From: Clostridiales bacterium
GTDB taxonomy: Bacteria > Bacillota > Clostridia > Lachnospirales > Lachnospiraceae
Direction: 5' to 3'
DNA: 32,564 nucleotides
Assembly (NCBI GenBank): GCA_021202015.1
Contig: JAJQDV010000022.1
Span: 1 to 32,564, forward strand
The notes beneath the pieces are model-generated. The model saw only the letters and a list, made by a program, of their open reading frames with translations. It was not told where the DNA came from and searched no databases. The position numbers and the translations under genes are program-made. Positions 1 through 7,250 of the stretch are shown in pieces. Each line of letters begins with the position of its first letter. The first letter of the stretch is position 1.

Positions 1-11
1 TTATTTGCAAC

Positions 12-36
12 AAAAAAAGAGAGGTGTTAACCTCTC
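12..36 (-). terminator. Rho-independent terminator, minus strand
   Basis: A GAGAGG/CCTCTC stem with a six-base loop (19-36) is followed, on the minus strand, by seven T residues (18-12). It would end the candidate small RNA. Confidence 0.6.
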
Positions 37-90
37 AAAGTGTTTAACTACCGGCAGGATCCTGCAACGGTATTTCATCAGGACATTGCA
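12..90 (-). ncRNA. Candidate small RNA (unidentified)
   Basis: On the minus strand a TTGCCA box (124-119) and a TACAAT box (102-97) are 16 bp apart, predicting a start near 90. About 55 nt further lies a terminator hairpin with a T-run. Between them is a second hairpin with ACCG/CGGT arms around a GCAGGATCCTGC palindrome. No open frame of useful length fits this transcript of roughly 80 nt. I do not recognise an RNA family. It could also be the leader or tail of something outside the window. Confidence 0.35.
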
Positions 91-150
91 ATGGCTATTG
101 TAGCATAAAAAATAAATTTGGCAAGAAAATTTAAAAATGAAATGATATTG

Positions 151-179
151 TTGACAGAATGTTCGAGAATTCGTAATAT
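151..179 (+). promoter_or_regulatory. Sigma-A promoter for the SSB-like gene
   Basis: TTGACA at 151-156 and TAATAT at 174-179 are separated by 17 bp. The predicted start near 186 leaves a leader of about 58 nt before the ATG at 244. It points away from the minus-strand promoter of the candidate small RNA. Confidence 0.7.
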
Positions 180-243
180 TTTTATGTTATCATGACCGCC
201 AGTCTTCAAGAGTAAAGTACATGTGAAGAAGGGAGTATACAAA

Positions 244-876
244 ATGACGGATAAATTATTTGAAAACAATCAGGTATCCATGACAGGCGAGATCATTTCC
301 GGTTTTCGTTACAGTCATGAGGTGTACGGAGAGGGTTTTTATATGGTAGAGATCGCGGTGAGCAGGCTGAGCAGCTGTGCCGATTACATACCGCTCATGA
401 TTTCGGAGCGGCTGGTCGATACGGAGCGGGATTACACCGGGCAGATCGTCCGCGTAACCGGGCAGTTCCGTTCTTATAACCGCCATGATGAGAGAAAGAA
501 CCGGCTGGTGCTGTCGGTGTTTGTGAGGGAGATGGAGTTTCTGGATGAGCCGGAGGAGGGAGAGAATACGAACCGGATCTGTCTGGACGGATATATCTGC
601 AAGGAACCGGTTTACCGCAGGACACCGCTTGGCCGGGAGATCGCGGATGTGCTGCTCGCGGTCAACCGCTCCTACGGAAAGTCCGATTACATACCCTGTA
701 TTTGCTGGGGGCGGAACGCCCGATTTGCCTCTGGTTTTCATGTCGGCAGCCATGTTTATCTGGAGGGGCGCATCCAGAGCCGGGAGTATGTGAAAAAGCT
801 GGACGACGAGGAGTCGGAGCGGAGAGTGGCTTACGAGGTATCCGTCAATAAGCTGGATCTGATCCCGGAGGACTGA
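244..876 (+). CDS. Single-stranded DNA-binding protein, two OB folds
   Basis: Predicted cytoplasmic ssDNA-binding protein of 210 residues. Two SSB-like OB folds follow each other, at about residues 9-105 and 110-205. The second carries the classic SSB pattern, with R-T-P-L-G-R-E near 126-132 and C-W-G-R-N-A at 154-159. The first is more divergent. The acidic DDDIPF-type tip of housekeeping SSB is absent; the protein ends in a short acidic LIPED tail. This suggests an accessory SSB-like protein rather than the main replication SSB. The ATG at 244 is preferred over the upstream GTG at 223, because a GAAGGGAG ribosome site lies about 9 nt before it and would be inside the longer frame. A clear promoter precedes it. 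The gene appears to stand alone before cobO. Confidence 0.8.
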   Translation: MTDKLFENNQVSMTGEIISGFRYSHEVYGEGFYMVEIAVSRLSSCADYIPLMISERLVDTERDYTGQIVRVTGQFRSYNRHDERKNRLVLSVFVREMEFLDEPEEGENTNRICLDGYICKEPVYRRTPLGREIADVLLAVNRSYGKSDYIPCICWGRNARFASGFHVGSHVYLEGRIQSREYVKKLDDEESERRVAYEVSVNKLDLIPED

Positions 877-1039
877 AGGTTCTGATTCATGCATGCCGGT
901 TAATTATGCAAAGAACCGTTCTTCCTCATGTTTGTCGGACAGACCGCCCTCCGGACGGTTTGGCTTGTGTTTTTTCTGTGAATGTGGTATGGTGTTCTGC
1001 ATAAACGGATACATACCATTGAGAGGAGAAACCAAAGGC

Positions 1040-1531
1040 ATGGGAAAGATACAGGTTTATTTCGGAAACGGCAGGGGAAAGACGTCTGCTGCCCTGGGCT
1101 GTGCCATCCATGAGGCCAGCGGAGAGGGTTCCGTCATTATCATCGAGTTTTTGAAAAAGAAAAATGAGGCGGAGACAGAATTCCTGAAGCGTCTGGAGCC
1201 GGAGATCCGGGTATTCCGTTTTCAGAAGACGAAACAGAATTATGAGGATCTGGATGAACAGGGACAGCATGAGGAACAGATGAATATGAAAAACGGCATG
1301 AACTACGCGCGGAAGGTGCTCCAGACCGGGGAGTGCAGTACATTGATTCTGGATGAGGTGCTGGGTCTGTTGGACTATGGTATCATCCCGGAGGAGGATC
1401 TGCTGGCCATGCTGGATCTGCGCTCGGAGGGGACGGATGTCATTCTTACCGGACGGGTGCTTGGGGACGCGCTTCGGGAGTATGCCGACACGGTTTATGA
1501 GATCAGTGTCAGAAAGGAACTCTGTGAGTAA
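1040..1531 (+). CDS. cobO: Cob(I)yrinic acid a,c-diamide adenosyltransferase (CobA/CobO/BtuR family)
   Basis: Predicted to transfer the adenosyl group of ATP to the cobalt of reduced corrinoids, in cobalamin synthesis or salvage in the cytoplasm. The 163-residue protein has the family's N-terminal P-loop, G-N-G-R-G-K-T-S at residues 9-16, the L-D-E-V motif at 104-107 and a T-G-R motif at 137-139. It is slightly shorter than the usual 170-200 residues. The ATG at 1040 follows GAGAGGAGAA at 1021-1030; the open frame extends upstream to 893, but that part has no family similarity. Directly behind the stop lies a degenerate second copy of the last 11 codons, described separately. No other cobalamin gene is in the window. 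Confidence 0.88.
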   Translation: MGKIQVYFGNGRGKTSAALGCAIHEASGEGSVIIIEFLKKKNEAETEFLKRLEPEIRVFRFQKTKQNYEDLDEQGQHEEQMNMKNGMNYARKVLQTGECSTLILDEVLGLLDYGIIPEEDLLAMLDLRSEGTDVILTGRVLGDALREYADTVYEISVRKELCE

Positions 1532-1588
1532 TACCTGACAGGTTACGAGATAAGTGTCAGGAAGGATGTCTGTGAGTAATAACTGACA
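1492..1588 (+). repeat. Duplicated 3' end of cobO
   Basis: Positions 1492-1540 and 1541-1588 are near copies of about 48 bp with a one-base length difference. The first encodes the end of CobO, Y-E-I-S-V-R-K-E-L-C-E-stop. The second reads Y-E-I-S-V-R-K-D-V-C-E-stop. The copies differ at several bases, so the duplication is not recent, or it derives from a lost tandem paralogue. Confidence 0.85.
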
Positions 1589-1622
1589 AAATAGAAAAGC
1601 TTTCCTGTGAGATTGAACCACG

Positions 1623-1688
1623 CAGTGGATTTTTATCAGTTTTTTGAGCGAAAACGCCTGAAAACTGATTTAAAACCACTGTTTTTTT
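1623..1688 (+). terminator. Terminator after cobO
   Basis: A long interrupted stem joins CAGTGG (1623-1628) to CCACTG (1676-1681), with an inner TCAGTTTT/AAAACTGA pairing, followed by seven T residues at 1682-1688. Confidence 0.75.
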
Positions 1689-1768
1689 ATATTGACTATA
1701 TTCTAAGTATACACTTTAAAATAACTTCTATGATTCGTGTTTCGGAAAACAGAGATACGAGAAAGCAA

Positions 1769-1805
1769 ATGCCCTGAGGACATGGAAGTCCGTTCCTCAG
1801 GGCAT
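1769..1805 (+). promoter_or_regulatory. Leader hairpin upstream of the SLC13-type permease
   Basis: ATGCCCTGAGGA (1769-1780) pairs perfectly with TCCTCAGGGCAT (1794-1805) around a 13-nt loop, ending 10 nt before the ribosome site. A short ATTTTC follows, so it may attenuate or stabilise the transcript. A weak TTGACT (1692) and TTTAAA (1715) pair could be the promoter. Confidence 0.45.
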
Positions 1806-1828
1806 ATTTTCAGAAAGGAGTTATCAAA

Positions 1829-3262
1829 ATGAAAATTGCAAACAAGAACTACATTCATTATCTGATCGCGCTGATCATCGGCATTGTGATTGCAGTCGCG
1901 CTTCAGCCGACAAACGGGCTGACGAATCTCGGCGTCCGCGTCATCGCGATCCTGATCCCGATCCTGTATCTGTGGCTGACGGTGAATACGCACTGGGTAT
2001 CCATCCTGGCGCTCGGCCTGATGGTCATGACACAGGCGATGACGGCGAACGAGGTGTGGGCCGGATCCATGGGACATTTTGTCGTGATTACCGTGCTGGT
2101 GTACATGGTGCTGAATGTGTGTCTGAGTGAGACCGGCGTGATCAACAAGATCGCCATGTTTTTCGTCACGCGGAAGTTTGTGCAGGGCAGGCCCTACGCG
2201 TTCCTGGCGATGTTCTTCGCCTCGAACGTCATCATCGGGCTTTTCATGGACAACCTTTCTCTGGCGGTCATCTACATCGGCATCGCGGAGGTCCTGTGCA
2301 AGGAGATGGGCGTGAAGAAGGGCGAGCCCTTCTATACCTGCATCTTTACGGGAACGATGCTCGGCAACGTGCTTCTGTCGATCTGTTCGCCGATCGCGCA
2401 CGCGCTCCCGAATATCATCATCGCCTCTCTCGAGACCCAGTTCGGCATCACGATTACATACGCGCAGTGGCTGGCCATCGGCGTGCCTTATGCCGTTGTG
2501 ATGTATCTGGTCATCATGCTGATCGTCCGCATCTGGAATCCGGACACCAGCAAGTTCACGAACTTTGATGTGGAGGCGGTAAAGGCAAAGCAGCAGCCTC
2601 TTGGCAAGGACGGCATTATCTCCGCAGTTGTATTTATCTGCGTGATCTTCTTTGTCCTGGCGCCGTCACTGCTGTCCGGAGTTTCGACGTTCTTCAGTTA
2701 CCTGAATGACTGCGGCGTCGTCGTACCCGCGATTCTGGCCATCGCTTTCCTGGCGATCGTACCCGCAAACGGGAAGCCGGTGCTGAATGTGCCGAACGCA
2801 TTGAAGCAGGTGCCGTGGGCGCCGCTGATCTTCGCGGGTACCGTATCCATGTTTGCCACGCCGCTTTCTTCTGAGGCGACCGGCATTCAGACCTGGCTCG
2901 GAAATATCCTGCAGCCGGTACTGGGAGGTCTGCCGACATTCGGCATCATTGTCATCCTGTTCCTGCTTGCGATCATCATGACGAACTTCCTGTCCAATAC
3001 GGTAACGATGGTGCTGTTCTTCAATATCGGCGCCGTGCTGCTCGGAAACGGAAATACCAATATGGCAGCGTTCACGGTCATGATCGCGCTTGCCGCCGGC
3101 ATGGCGACGGTTACGCCTTCCGCGGCGGTTCCTTCCCCGTTCTTCTTCGGACCCGGACATGTCACGATGAAGAATACCGTAAAACACACGGTGTTGTTCG
3201 CGGTGATATCCTTTGTGGTATGTATTGTGTTCATGCCGATCGCGACCGCGTTTTTCAGTTAA
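1829..3262 (+). CDS. SLC13/DASS-type anion permease
   Basis: Predicted inner-membrane permease of 477 residues with about 11-12 hydrophobic segments across its length, in the ion-transporter superfamily that includes SLC13/DASS carriers. Such carriers usually move di- or tricarboxylates, or related anions, with sodium. Repeated half-structure is visible: each half holds a small-residue, Asn/Thr/Ser/Pro-rich segment, around 150-190 (G-L-F-M-D-N-L-S then S-I-C-S-P) and around 390-440 (N-F-L-S-N-T then T-P-S-A-A-V-P-S-P). These resemble the substrate-binding helix tips of the family. The start at 1829 follows GAAAGGAG. The gene is flanked by a leader hairpin and downstream hairpins and appears monocistronic. 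The substrate cannot be read from sequence. A transporter for fermentation acids is plausible, but this is inference. Confidence 0.75.
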   Translation: MKIANKNYIHYLIALIIGIVIAVALQPTNGLTNLGVRVIAILIPILYLWLTVNTHWVSILALGLMVMTQAMTANEVWAGSMGHFVVITVLVYMVLNVCLSETGVINKIAMFFVTRKFVQGRPYAFLAMFFASNVIIGLFMDNLSLAVIYIGIAEVLCKEMGVKKGEPFYTCIFTGTMLGNVLLSICSPIAHALPNIIIASLETQFGITITYAQWLAIGVPYAVVMYLVIMLIVRIWNPDTSKFTNFDVEAVKAKQQPLGKDGIISAVVFICVIFFVLAPSLLSGVSTFFSYLNDCGVVVPAILAIAFLAIVPANGKPVLNVPNALKQVPWAPLIFAGTVSMFATPLSSEATGIQTWLGNILQPVLGGLPTFGIIVILFLLAIIMTNFLSNTVTMVLFFNIGAVLLGNGNTNMAAFTVMIALAAGMATVTPSAAVPSPFFFGPGHVTMKNTVKHTVLFAVISFVVCIVFMPIATAFFS

Positions 3263-3267
3263 GATTC

Positions 3268-3306
3268 GTAACTGTGAAGGTACTGAACAGTTACTAAGAT
3301 TTTTTA
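3268..3306 (+). terminator. Possible terminator after the permease
   Basis: GTAACTGT (3268-3275) and ACAGTTAC (3287-3294) form an 8-bp stem with an 11-nt loop, followed after five bases by a T-run ending at 3305. Confidence 0.45.
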
Positions 3307-3317
3307 TACTGCATTTT

Positions 3318-3342
3318 GTGGCGGAGGAATATCCTCCGCCAC
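3318..3342. terminator. Strong hairpin between convergent genes
   Basis: GTGGCGGAGGA (3318-3328) pairs with TCCTCCGCCAC (3332-3342) across a short loop. No T-run follows on either strand, so its role as a terminator is uncertain. It sits between the permease and the convergent TRAP-type lipoprotein gene. Confidence 0.45.
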
Positions 3343-3453
3343 TTATCTGAAGGAGAGTTCATAGTTACTATCAGGACGAGGATGCGTTAGGAACTGTTAA
3401 GAATTAACTTTGCATATCCTTAGTTTAGAGCATCCGTCCCATCGCGGAAATCT

Positions 3454-4554
3454 CTACTGCTTTGCTTCCTCCACACATTTGACCGCTTTCTCGTAGATTG
3501 CCTGCCCGTCATAGCCGAGCGCATTGATCTCCTCAATCCAGTCGGCGGCTGTCTGTTCCGCGGCTTCCTGAAGCTTTGCTTCCTCTTCCTCGCTGAATGT
3601 ATAGATCGCCCGCGGATTCACAAGGGTGATCAGATTCCGCACTTCCTCCTCGTAGACATTCCAGGTGGAAGCGTACTGGATGGCCTCTGCGCTTGTCTCG
3701 TCCAGGATTTCCCGCAGGTCTTCCGGAAGACTGTTGTAGCTGTCCAGATTCATGACCATGAAATAAGTGGAAACGCCCATATTTTCATCCAGGTAATAGT
3801 CGCACACGCCGTTTAAAGCAAAGGAGCGGATGGCATGCCAGTCCGTAATGGCTGCGTCACAGTCCCTGCTCAGCAGGGAGGAATACAGATCGTTGATCGA
3901 GACGGTGACCGGCGTTGCCCCGAGATTTTTCACCATGAGGGTGGCGGGGTCTCCGCTGGCCCGGATGTTCATGTTCGAGAGCTCCTCCACCGTGGTGACC
4001 TTCTCATCCACCAGCGCGATCGGGGATTTGCAGTTTGTGTGAAGCAGGAGGACATGGACTTTGCTGTATTCCTCGTCCAGGTAGTCCGTTTCGTTATAGA
4101 AATTCCAGAGTGCTTCGGAGCCTTGAACCGCGTCCTCAATGCCGAGCATCGGCAGCGAAAATACCTCCGTGACCGGGAACTCATCGGCGTAAGCGGACTG
4201 AAGTCCCCAGGCGATATCCGTCTTTCCCTCAAGCACATAATCGTAGGACTCGTTGACCTTTGCCAGCGTTGAGTTATGCTGGATGATGATGTTGATGCGG
4301 TGGTCGGACGCCTCCCGCACGGAAGCGGCCCATGCTTCCAGAAACTCGCCGGTGGCGGAAGTCCTCGGGTCATGCGAGGTTACGACCAGCTCGTAGGCCT
4401 CACTTTCGGCGTCCGCGCTCTCCTTAGCGGCGGAGGTGTCCGTTGTGTTCGTGCTGTCTTCTGCAGCGCCCGTGTTGTCTGAGGATCCGCATCCGGTCAG
4501 CAGGACGCCTGCGAATGCGATACATAACGCGATGCTTATGATTCTTCTTTTCAT
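3454..4554 (-). CDS. TRAP-type (DctP family) solute-binding lipoprotein, orphan
   Basis: Predicted extracytoplasmic solute-binding protein of 366 residues. A signal peptide ends in the lipobox L-L-T-G-C with Cys22, followed by a Ser/Thr/Ala/Asp-rich linker to about residue 52. The rest matches DctP-type binding proteins: an S-H-D-P-R-T start, an Arg at 198 in N-I-R-A-S-G (the carboxylate-binding Arg of this family) and G-A-T-P-V at 212-216. TRAP carriers usually take up organic acids. The small and large membrane subunits (DctQ/DctM) are not next to it, so it works with distant partners or is a stray binding protein. The start is set by AAGGGGG a few bases before the ATG. A good promoter lies upstream at 4603-4631. 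The longer frame to 4689 covers that promoter and is not believed. Confidence 0.82.
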   Translation of the reverse strand: MKRRIISIALCIAFAGVLLTGCGSSDNTGAAEDSTNTTDTSAAKESADAESEAYELVVTSHDPRTSATGEFLEAWAASVREASDHRINIIIQHNSTLAKVNESYDYVLEGKTDIAWGLQSAYADEFPVTEVFSLPMLGIEDAVQGSEALWNFYNETDYLDEEYSKVHVLLLHTNCKSPIALVDEKVTTVEELSNMNIRASGDPATLMVKNLGATPVTVSINDLYSSLLSRDCDAAITDWHAIRSFALNGVCDYYLDENMGVSTYFMVMNLDSYNSLPEDLREILDETSAEAIQYASTWNVYEEEVRNLITLVNPRAIYTFSEEEEAKLQEAAEQTAADWIEEINALGYDGQAIYEKAVKCVEEAKQ

Positions 4555-4602
4555 GATGTCGCCCCCTTTTTGATTGTTGATTGTGTAATTTTTTATGTAT
4601 TT

Positions 4603-4631
4603 ATTATAAATCCTGTAGAAAATTCTGTAAA
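4603..4631 (-). promoter_or_regulatory. Promoter for the TRAP-type binding protein
   Basis: On the minus strand TTTACA (4631-4626) and TATAAT (4608-4603) are separated by 17 bp, about 48 bp before the start codon. Near-consensus spacing and boxes. Confidence 0.65.
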
Positions 4632-4696
4632 ATACACAGTTTTGGTCATATGATTCATGAGTGAATAGATGGGGCGATTTAAAGCACATAAAAATC

Positions 4697-4725
4697 TTGT
4701 TCGTATGTTACGGATATGGTAAAAT
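4697..4725 (+). promoter_or_regulatory. Possible promoter for the AAA-like ATPase
   Basis: TTGTTC (4697-4702) and TAAAAT (4720-4725) are 17 bp apart, leading to a leader of about 65 nt before the TTG start. Confidence 0.45.
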
Positions 4726-4797
4726 ATGTGTTGCCGATGAATTTTTCGTTACCGGAAAAGAATATGCCATCATGGAATCGGAATCAGGAGGAAAGTC

Positions 4798-6114
4798 TTG
4801 AGCAAAATTTTTAATGTGACAGCAAATTGCATACCGGACAGGCATTATATGGTTGATCTTAAGGAGCGTCTTTTTGAGATACGGAGGATGATAGATCGAG
4901 GTGATTATTTTACTATTAACCGTGCCAGACAGTATGGAAAAACAACGATGCTTTTTGCGCTGGAGGCTTACCTCAAAGACGATTATCTGGTTATTCATCT
5001 GGATTTTCAGGATTTAGATGAGTCTGCGTGGAGCAGTGTTGCAGATTTCGTCTCCGCCTTTGCGGATGAAATTCTGACGGCAATGGAGCTGTCAGGCGGT
5101 GTGCCGGAGGAACAGTTGGAACTTCTTCGGACATTTGCAGATAGAACGGCAAAAAAAATGAATCTGAAAAGCCTGTTTACGGTAATCGGAGATTGTTGTA
5201 AAAATTCTGATCAGCCAGTTGTACTGATGATAGACGAAGTTGACGCTGCATCCGATTATGACGTATTTCTTGATTTTCTGGCGCAGCTTCGGGCGCGTTA
5301 TATCAGGAGAAGTATTTCTCCCACATTTCAGTCAGTGATTCTGGTCGGTGTACATGATATCAGGAATCTGAAGAGAAAATTTGTCGCAGCAGGGGAACAC
5401 AGTACGAACAGCCCATGGAATGTTGCTGCTGATTTTACTGTTGACATGAGCTTTTATACGGAGGACATTGCCGGGATGCTCCGTGATTACGAAAAGGATT
5501 ACGCGACCGGAATGAATGTGAATGAGATTGCGCAGGAGATTTATAATTATACATCCGGGTATCCTTTTCTGGTTTCACGTATCTGTAAGCTTCTGGATGA
5601 GAGGATTCAGGGAACGGAGAAGTTTCCGGACAGGGCGTCTGTCTGGTCGCGGGATGGTGTAATTGAAGCGGTCGGAATGATCGTAATGGAAAAGAATACT
5701 CTTTTTGAGTCGTTGATTGATAAAGTAAACCGATATACGGATTTAAGGGAAATCGTTTACGATATTCTTATGAAAGGAGAGGAAATTCCTTTTAATCCAT
5801 TGGTTGAGTCGATTAGTGTGGCAAGTATGTATGGATTTATCAGGGATGTAAATTCAAAGGTAGCTATTGCAAATCGTATATTTGAAACGATATTGTATAA
5901 CTATTTTCTGGTCTGTAAAGAAGGGGACAAGACTGAAATTTACAGACTTGGGGCTCGTGAGAAAATTCAGTTTATTCGAGAAGACGGTCTGGATATGGAA
6001 CGGATCCTGGAGCGTTTTGTTGTCAGTTTTAATGAACTGTATGGTGATCAGCCGCAGAAATTCAAAGAAGATGATGGGAAAGGAAATTCAAATCGGCGGC
6101 AGAATTCTGATTGA
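4798..6114 (+). CDS. AAA-like domain ATPase, C-terminally truncated
   Basis: A 438-residue member of the AAA-like ATPase family common in gut Firmicutes, often present in many copies and of unknown role. The N-terminal H-Y-M-V-D start, a Walker A-like R-A-R-Q-Y-G-K-T-T at 42-50 and Walker B V-V-L-M-I-D-E-V-D at 141-149 are intact. Relatives, as I remember them, continue about 90-100 residues further with a nuclease-like domain (I-E-L-K motif) and end in a typical L-I-E-A-V-V tail. Here the frame leaves the family after K-F-K-E-D-D-G and ends in unrelated residues. The typical tail survives one frame over, at 6080-6127. The gene has therefore suffered an internal deletion with frameshift and may be a pseudogene, although its ATPase part is complete. 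The TTG start at 4798 has CAGGAGGAAAG just before it. Base use is more AT-rich than in neighbouring genes. Confidence 0.75.
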   Translation: MSKIFNVTANCIPDRHYMVDLKERLFEIRRMIDRGDYFTINRARQYGKTTMLFALEAYLKDDYLVIHLDFQDLDESAWSSVADFVSAFADEILTAMELSGGVPEEQLELLRTFADRTAKKMNLKSLFTVIGDCCKNSDQPVVLMIDEVDAASDYDVFLDFLAQLRARYIRRSISPTFQSVILVGVHDIRNLKRKFVAAGEHSTNSPWNVAADFTVDMSFYTEDIAGMLRDYEKDYATGMNVNEIAQEIYNYTSGYPFLVSRICKLLDERIQGTEKFPDRASVWSRDGVIEAVGMIVMEKNTLFESLIDKVNRYTDLREIVYDILMKGEEIPFNPLVESISVASMYGFIRDVNSKVAIANRIFETILYNYFLVCKEGDKTEIYRLGAREKIQFIREDGLDMERILERFVVSFNELYGDQPQKFKEDDGKGNSNRRQNSD

Positions 6115-6127
6115 AGCGGTAGTGTAA
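6080..6127 (+). pseudogene. Frameshifted C-terminal tail of the AAA-like ATPase
   Basis: In the frame one base away from the ATPase frame, this stretch reads K-E-I-Q-I-G-G-R-I-L-I-E-A-V-V-stop. That is how full-length family members end. Upstream of 6080 this frame has no family similarity, so the domain between D-D-G (near 6078) and this tail is missing. Confidence 0.7.
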
Positions 6128-6159
6128 CATCGACAGAATGATGTCGGAAAGGAAACGCG

Positions 6160-7092
6160 ATGATCGGAAATTTTGACAGCTACATGATTTTTTACAGCAC
6201 GGCAAAAAACAAAAATATGACGGCTGCCGCCGCGGAGCTTTATCTGTCGCAGCCTACGGTCAGCCGGGGGATCCGGGAGCTGGAGGATCAGCTGGGCTGT
6301 ACGCTGTTCATCCGCTCGAAAAAGGGCGTGGAGCTGACGCCGGAGGGCGAACTGCTCTTCCGCCATGTGGAGACGGCGTTCGGACATCTGGAGTCCGCGG
6401 AGCAGAAATTAAAACAATATAAAAACCTGGAAAACGGAATGATACAGATCGGCGCGACGGAGATGACGCTGCAGTATTTCCTTCAGCCGTATCTGGAGGA
6501 TTTTCGCGGGGATTACCCCGGCGTTCGCGTGAAGCTGTCTCTGGGTGAGCCGGAGACGCTGTACGACCAGCTGAAATCAGGTATGGTTGATATTGCCGTG
6601 TTTCCGGCGCCTCCCGCTGTGGATGAAACCGTACTCCTGACGCCTCTGGCGGAGGTTGAGAATATTCTGATCGCGGGGGAGAGGTTCCGGTATCTGGCCG
6701 GATCTCTGCGGCATCTGGCGGATCTGGTCCGTGAGCCTTTTATACTGCTTCGACCGGGAACCGGGGTGCGTACAGGTCTGGAACAGTTCTTTTCCGAACA
6801 TCACATATCGATCAGCCCGGAGTATGAGGTTTCCACCATGCAGATGGTCATTTCTCTGGTTCAGTCTGATATGGGGATCGGTTTTGTCCCGAAGCCTTAT
6901 GTGCATGAGGAGTTGAAGAGAGAGACGGTCTTTCAGATCGAACTGGCGGAGAAGCCGCCCGGGCGGCAGATCTGCCTGTGTACGAGCCGGATCTACCCGC
7001 AGAGTGCTGCCTGCAGGGAACTGATCCGCTGCCTGGAGGACGGCTCTCCCGGAACGACGGGAGAGGCAGCAGCCGGGGCCGCAGGGAACTGA
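6160..7092 (+). CDS. LysR-family transcriptional regulator (left flank of prd genes)
   Basis: Predicted cytoplasmic DNA-binding regulator of 310 residues. The winged helix-turn-helix spans about residues 5-65, with the typical L-S-Q-P-T-V-S-R-G-I-R-E-L-E recognition region and T-P-E-G-E after it. The effector-binding domain covers about 90-290 (start I-Q-I-G-A-T; M-G-I-G-F-V-P near 245). The gene converges on the prd operon, whose last gene ends 158 bp away, and is a candidate regulator of it. The last residues, from the R-E-L-I-R-C motif on, come from a 68-bp tandem repeat that also supplies the stop codon. The original C-terminus has thus been altered and is rich in Gly, Ala and Thr. ATG at 6160 follows GGAAAGGAAA. 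The effector is unknown. Confidence 0.85.
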   Translation: MIGNFDSYMIFYSTAKNKNMTAAAAELYLSQPTVSRGIRELEDQLGCTLFIRSKKGVELTPEGELLFRHVETAFGHLESAEQKLKQYKNLENGMIQIGATEMTLQYFLQPYLEDFRGDYPGVRVKLSLGEPETLYDQLKSGMVDIAVFPAPPAVDETVLLTPLAEVENILIAGERFRYLAGSLRHLADLVREPFILLRPGTGVRTGLEQFFSEHHISISPEYEVSTMQMVISLVQSDMGIGFVPKPYVHEELKRETVFQIELAEKPPGRQICLCTSRIYPQSAACRELIRCLEDGSPGTTGEAAAGAAGN

Positions 7093-7169
7093 TCCGCTGC
7101 CTGGAGGATGGTACGCCCGGAACGACGGAAGAGGCAACAGCCGGGGCCGCAGGGAACTGATCCGCTGCC
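7014..7169 (+). repeat. 68-bp tandem repeat at the 3' end of the LysR gene
   Basis: Two full copies start at 7014 and 7082 and a partial third at 7150, each beginning CAGGGAACTGATCCGCTGCC. Copies 1 and 2 differ at about six positions. As 68 is not a multiple of three, each copy changes frame. The frame of copy 1 meets a TGA in copy 2, which ends the LysR protein. Confidence 0.9.
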
Positions 7170-7198
7170 CTGACGGGCGGTACTTTACCGATAGAAAA

Positions 7199-7236
7199 GG
7201 GGATATATCCAGCTGAGAACGGGAAAACATATCCCT
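7199..7236 (-). terminator. Possible terminator of the prd operon
   Basis: On the minus strand AGGGATAT (7236-7229) can pair with ATATCCCC (7206-7199) and is followed by TTTTC. The loop is long (22 nt), so the call is weak. Confidence 0.35.
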
Positions 7237-7250
7237 CTGATAAAAGTGGG

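Noticed and set aside
893-1039. N-terminal extension of CobO by 49 residues
   Set aside because: The extension lacks family similarity, and a good ribosome site precedes the ATG at 1040, giving the expected N-terminus of the family.
4798-6114. Defence system centred on the two ATPases
   Set aside because: The two ATPase genes lie about 17 kb apart, belong to different families, one is broken, and no partner defence gene is adjacent.
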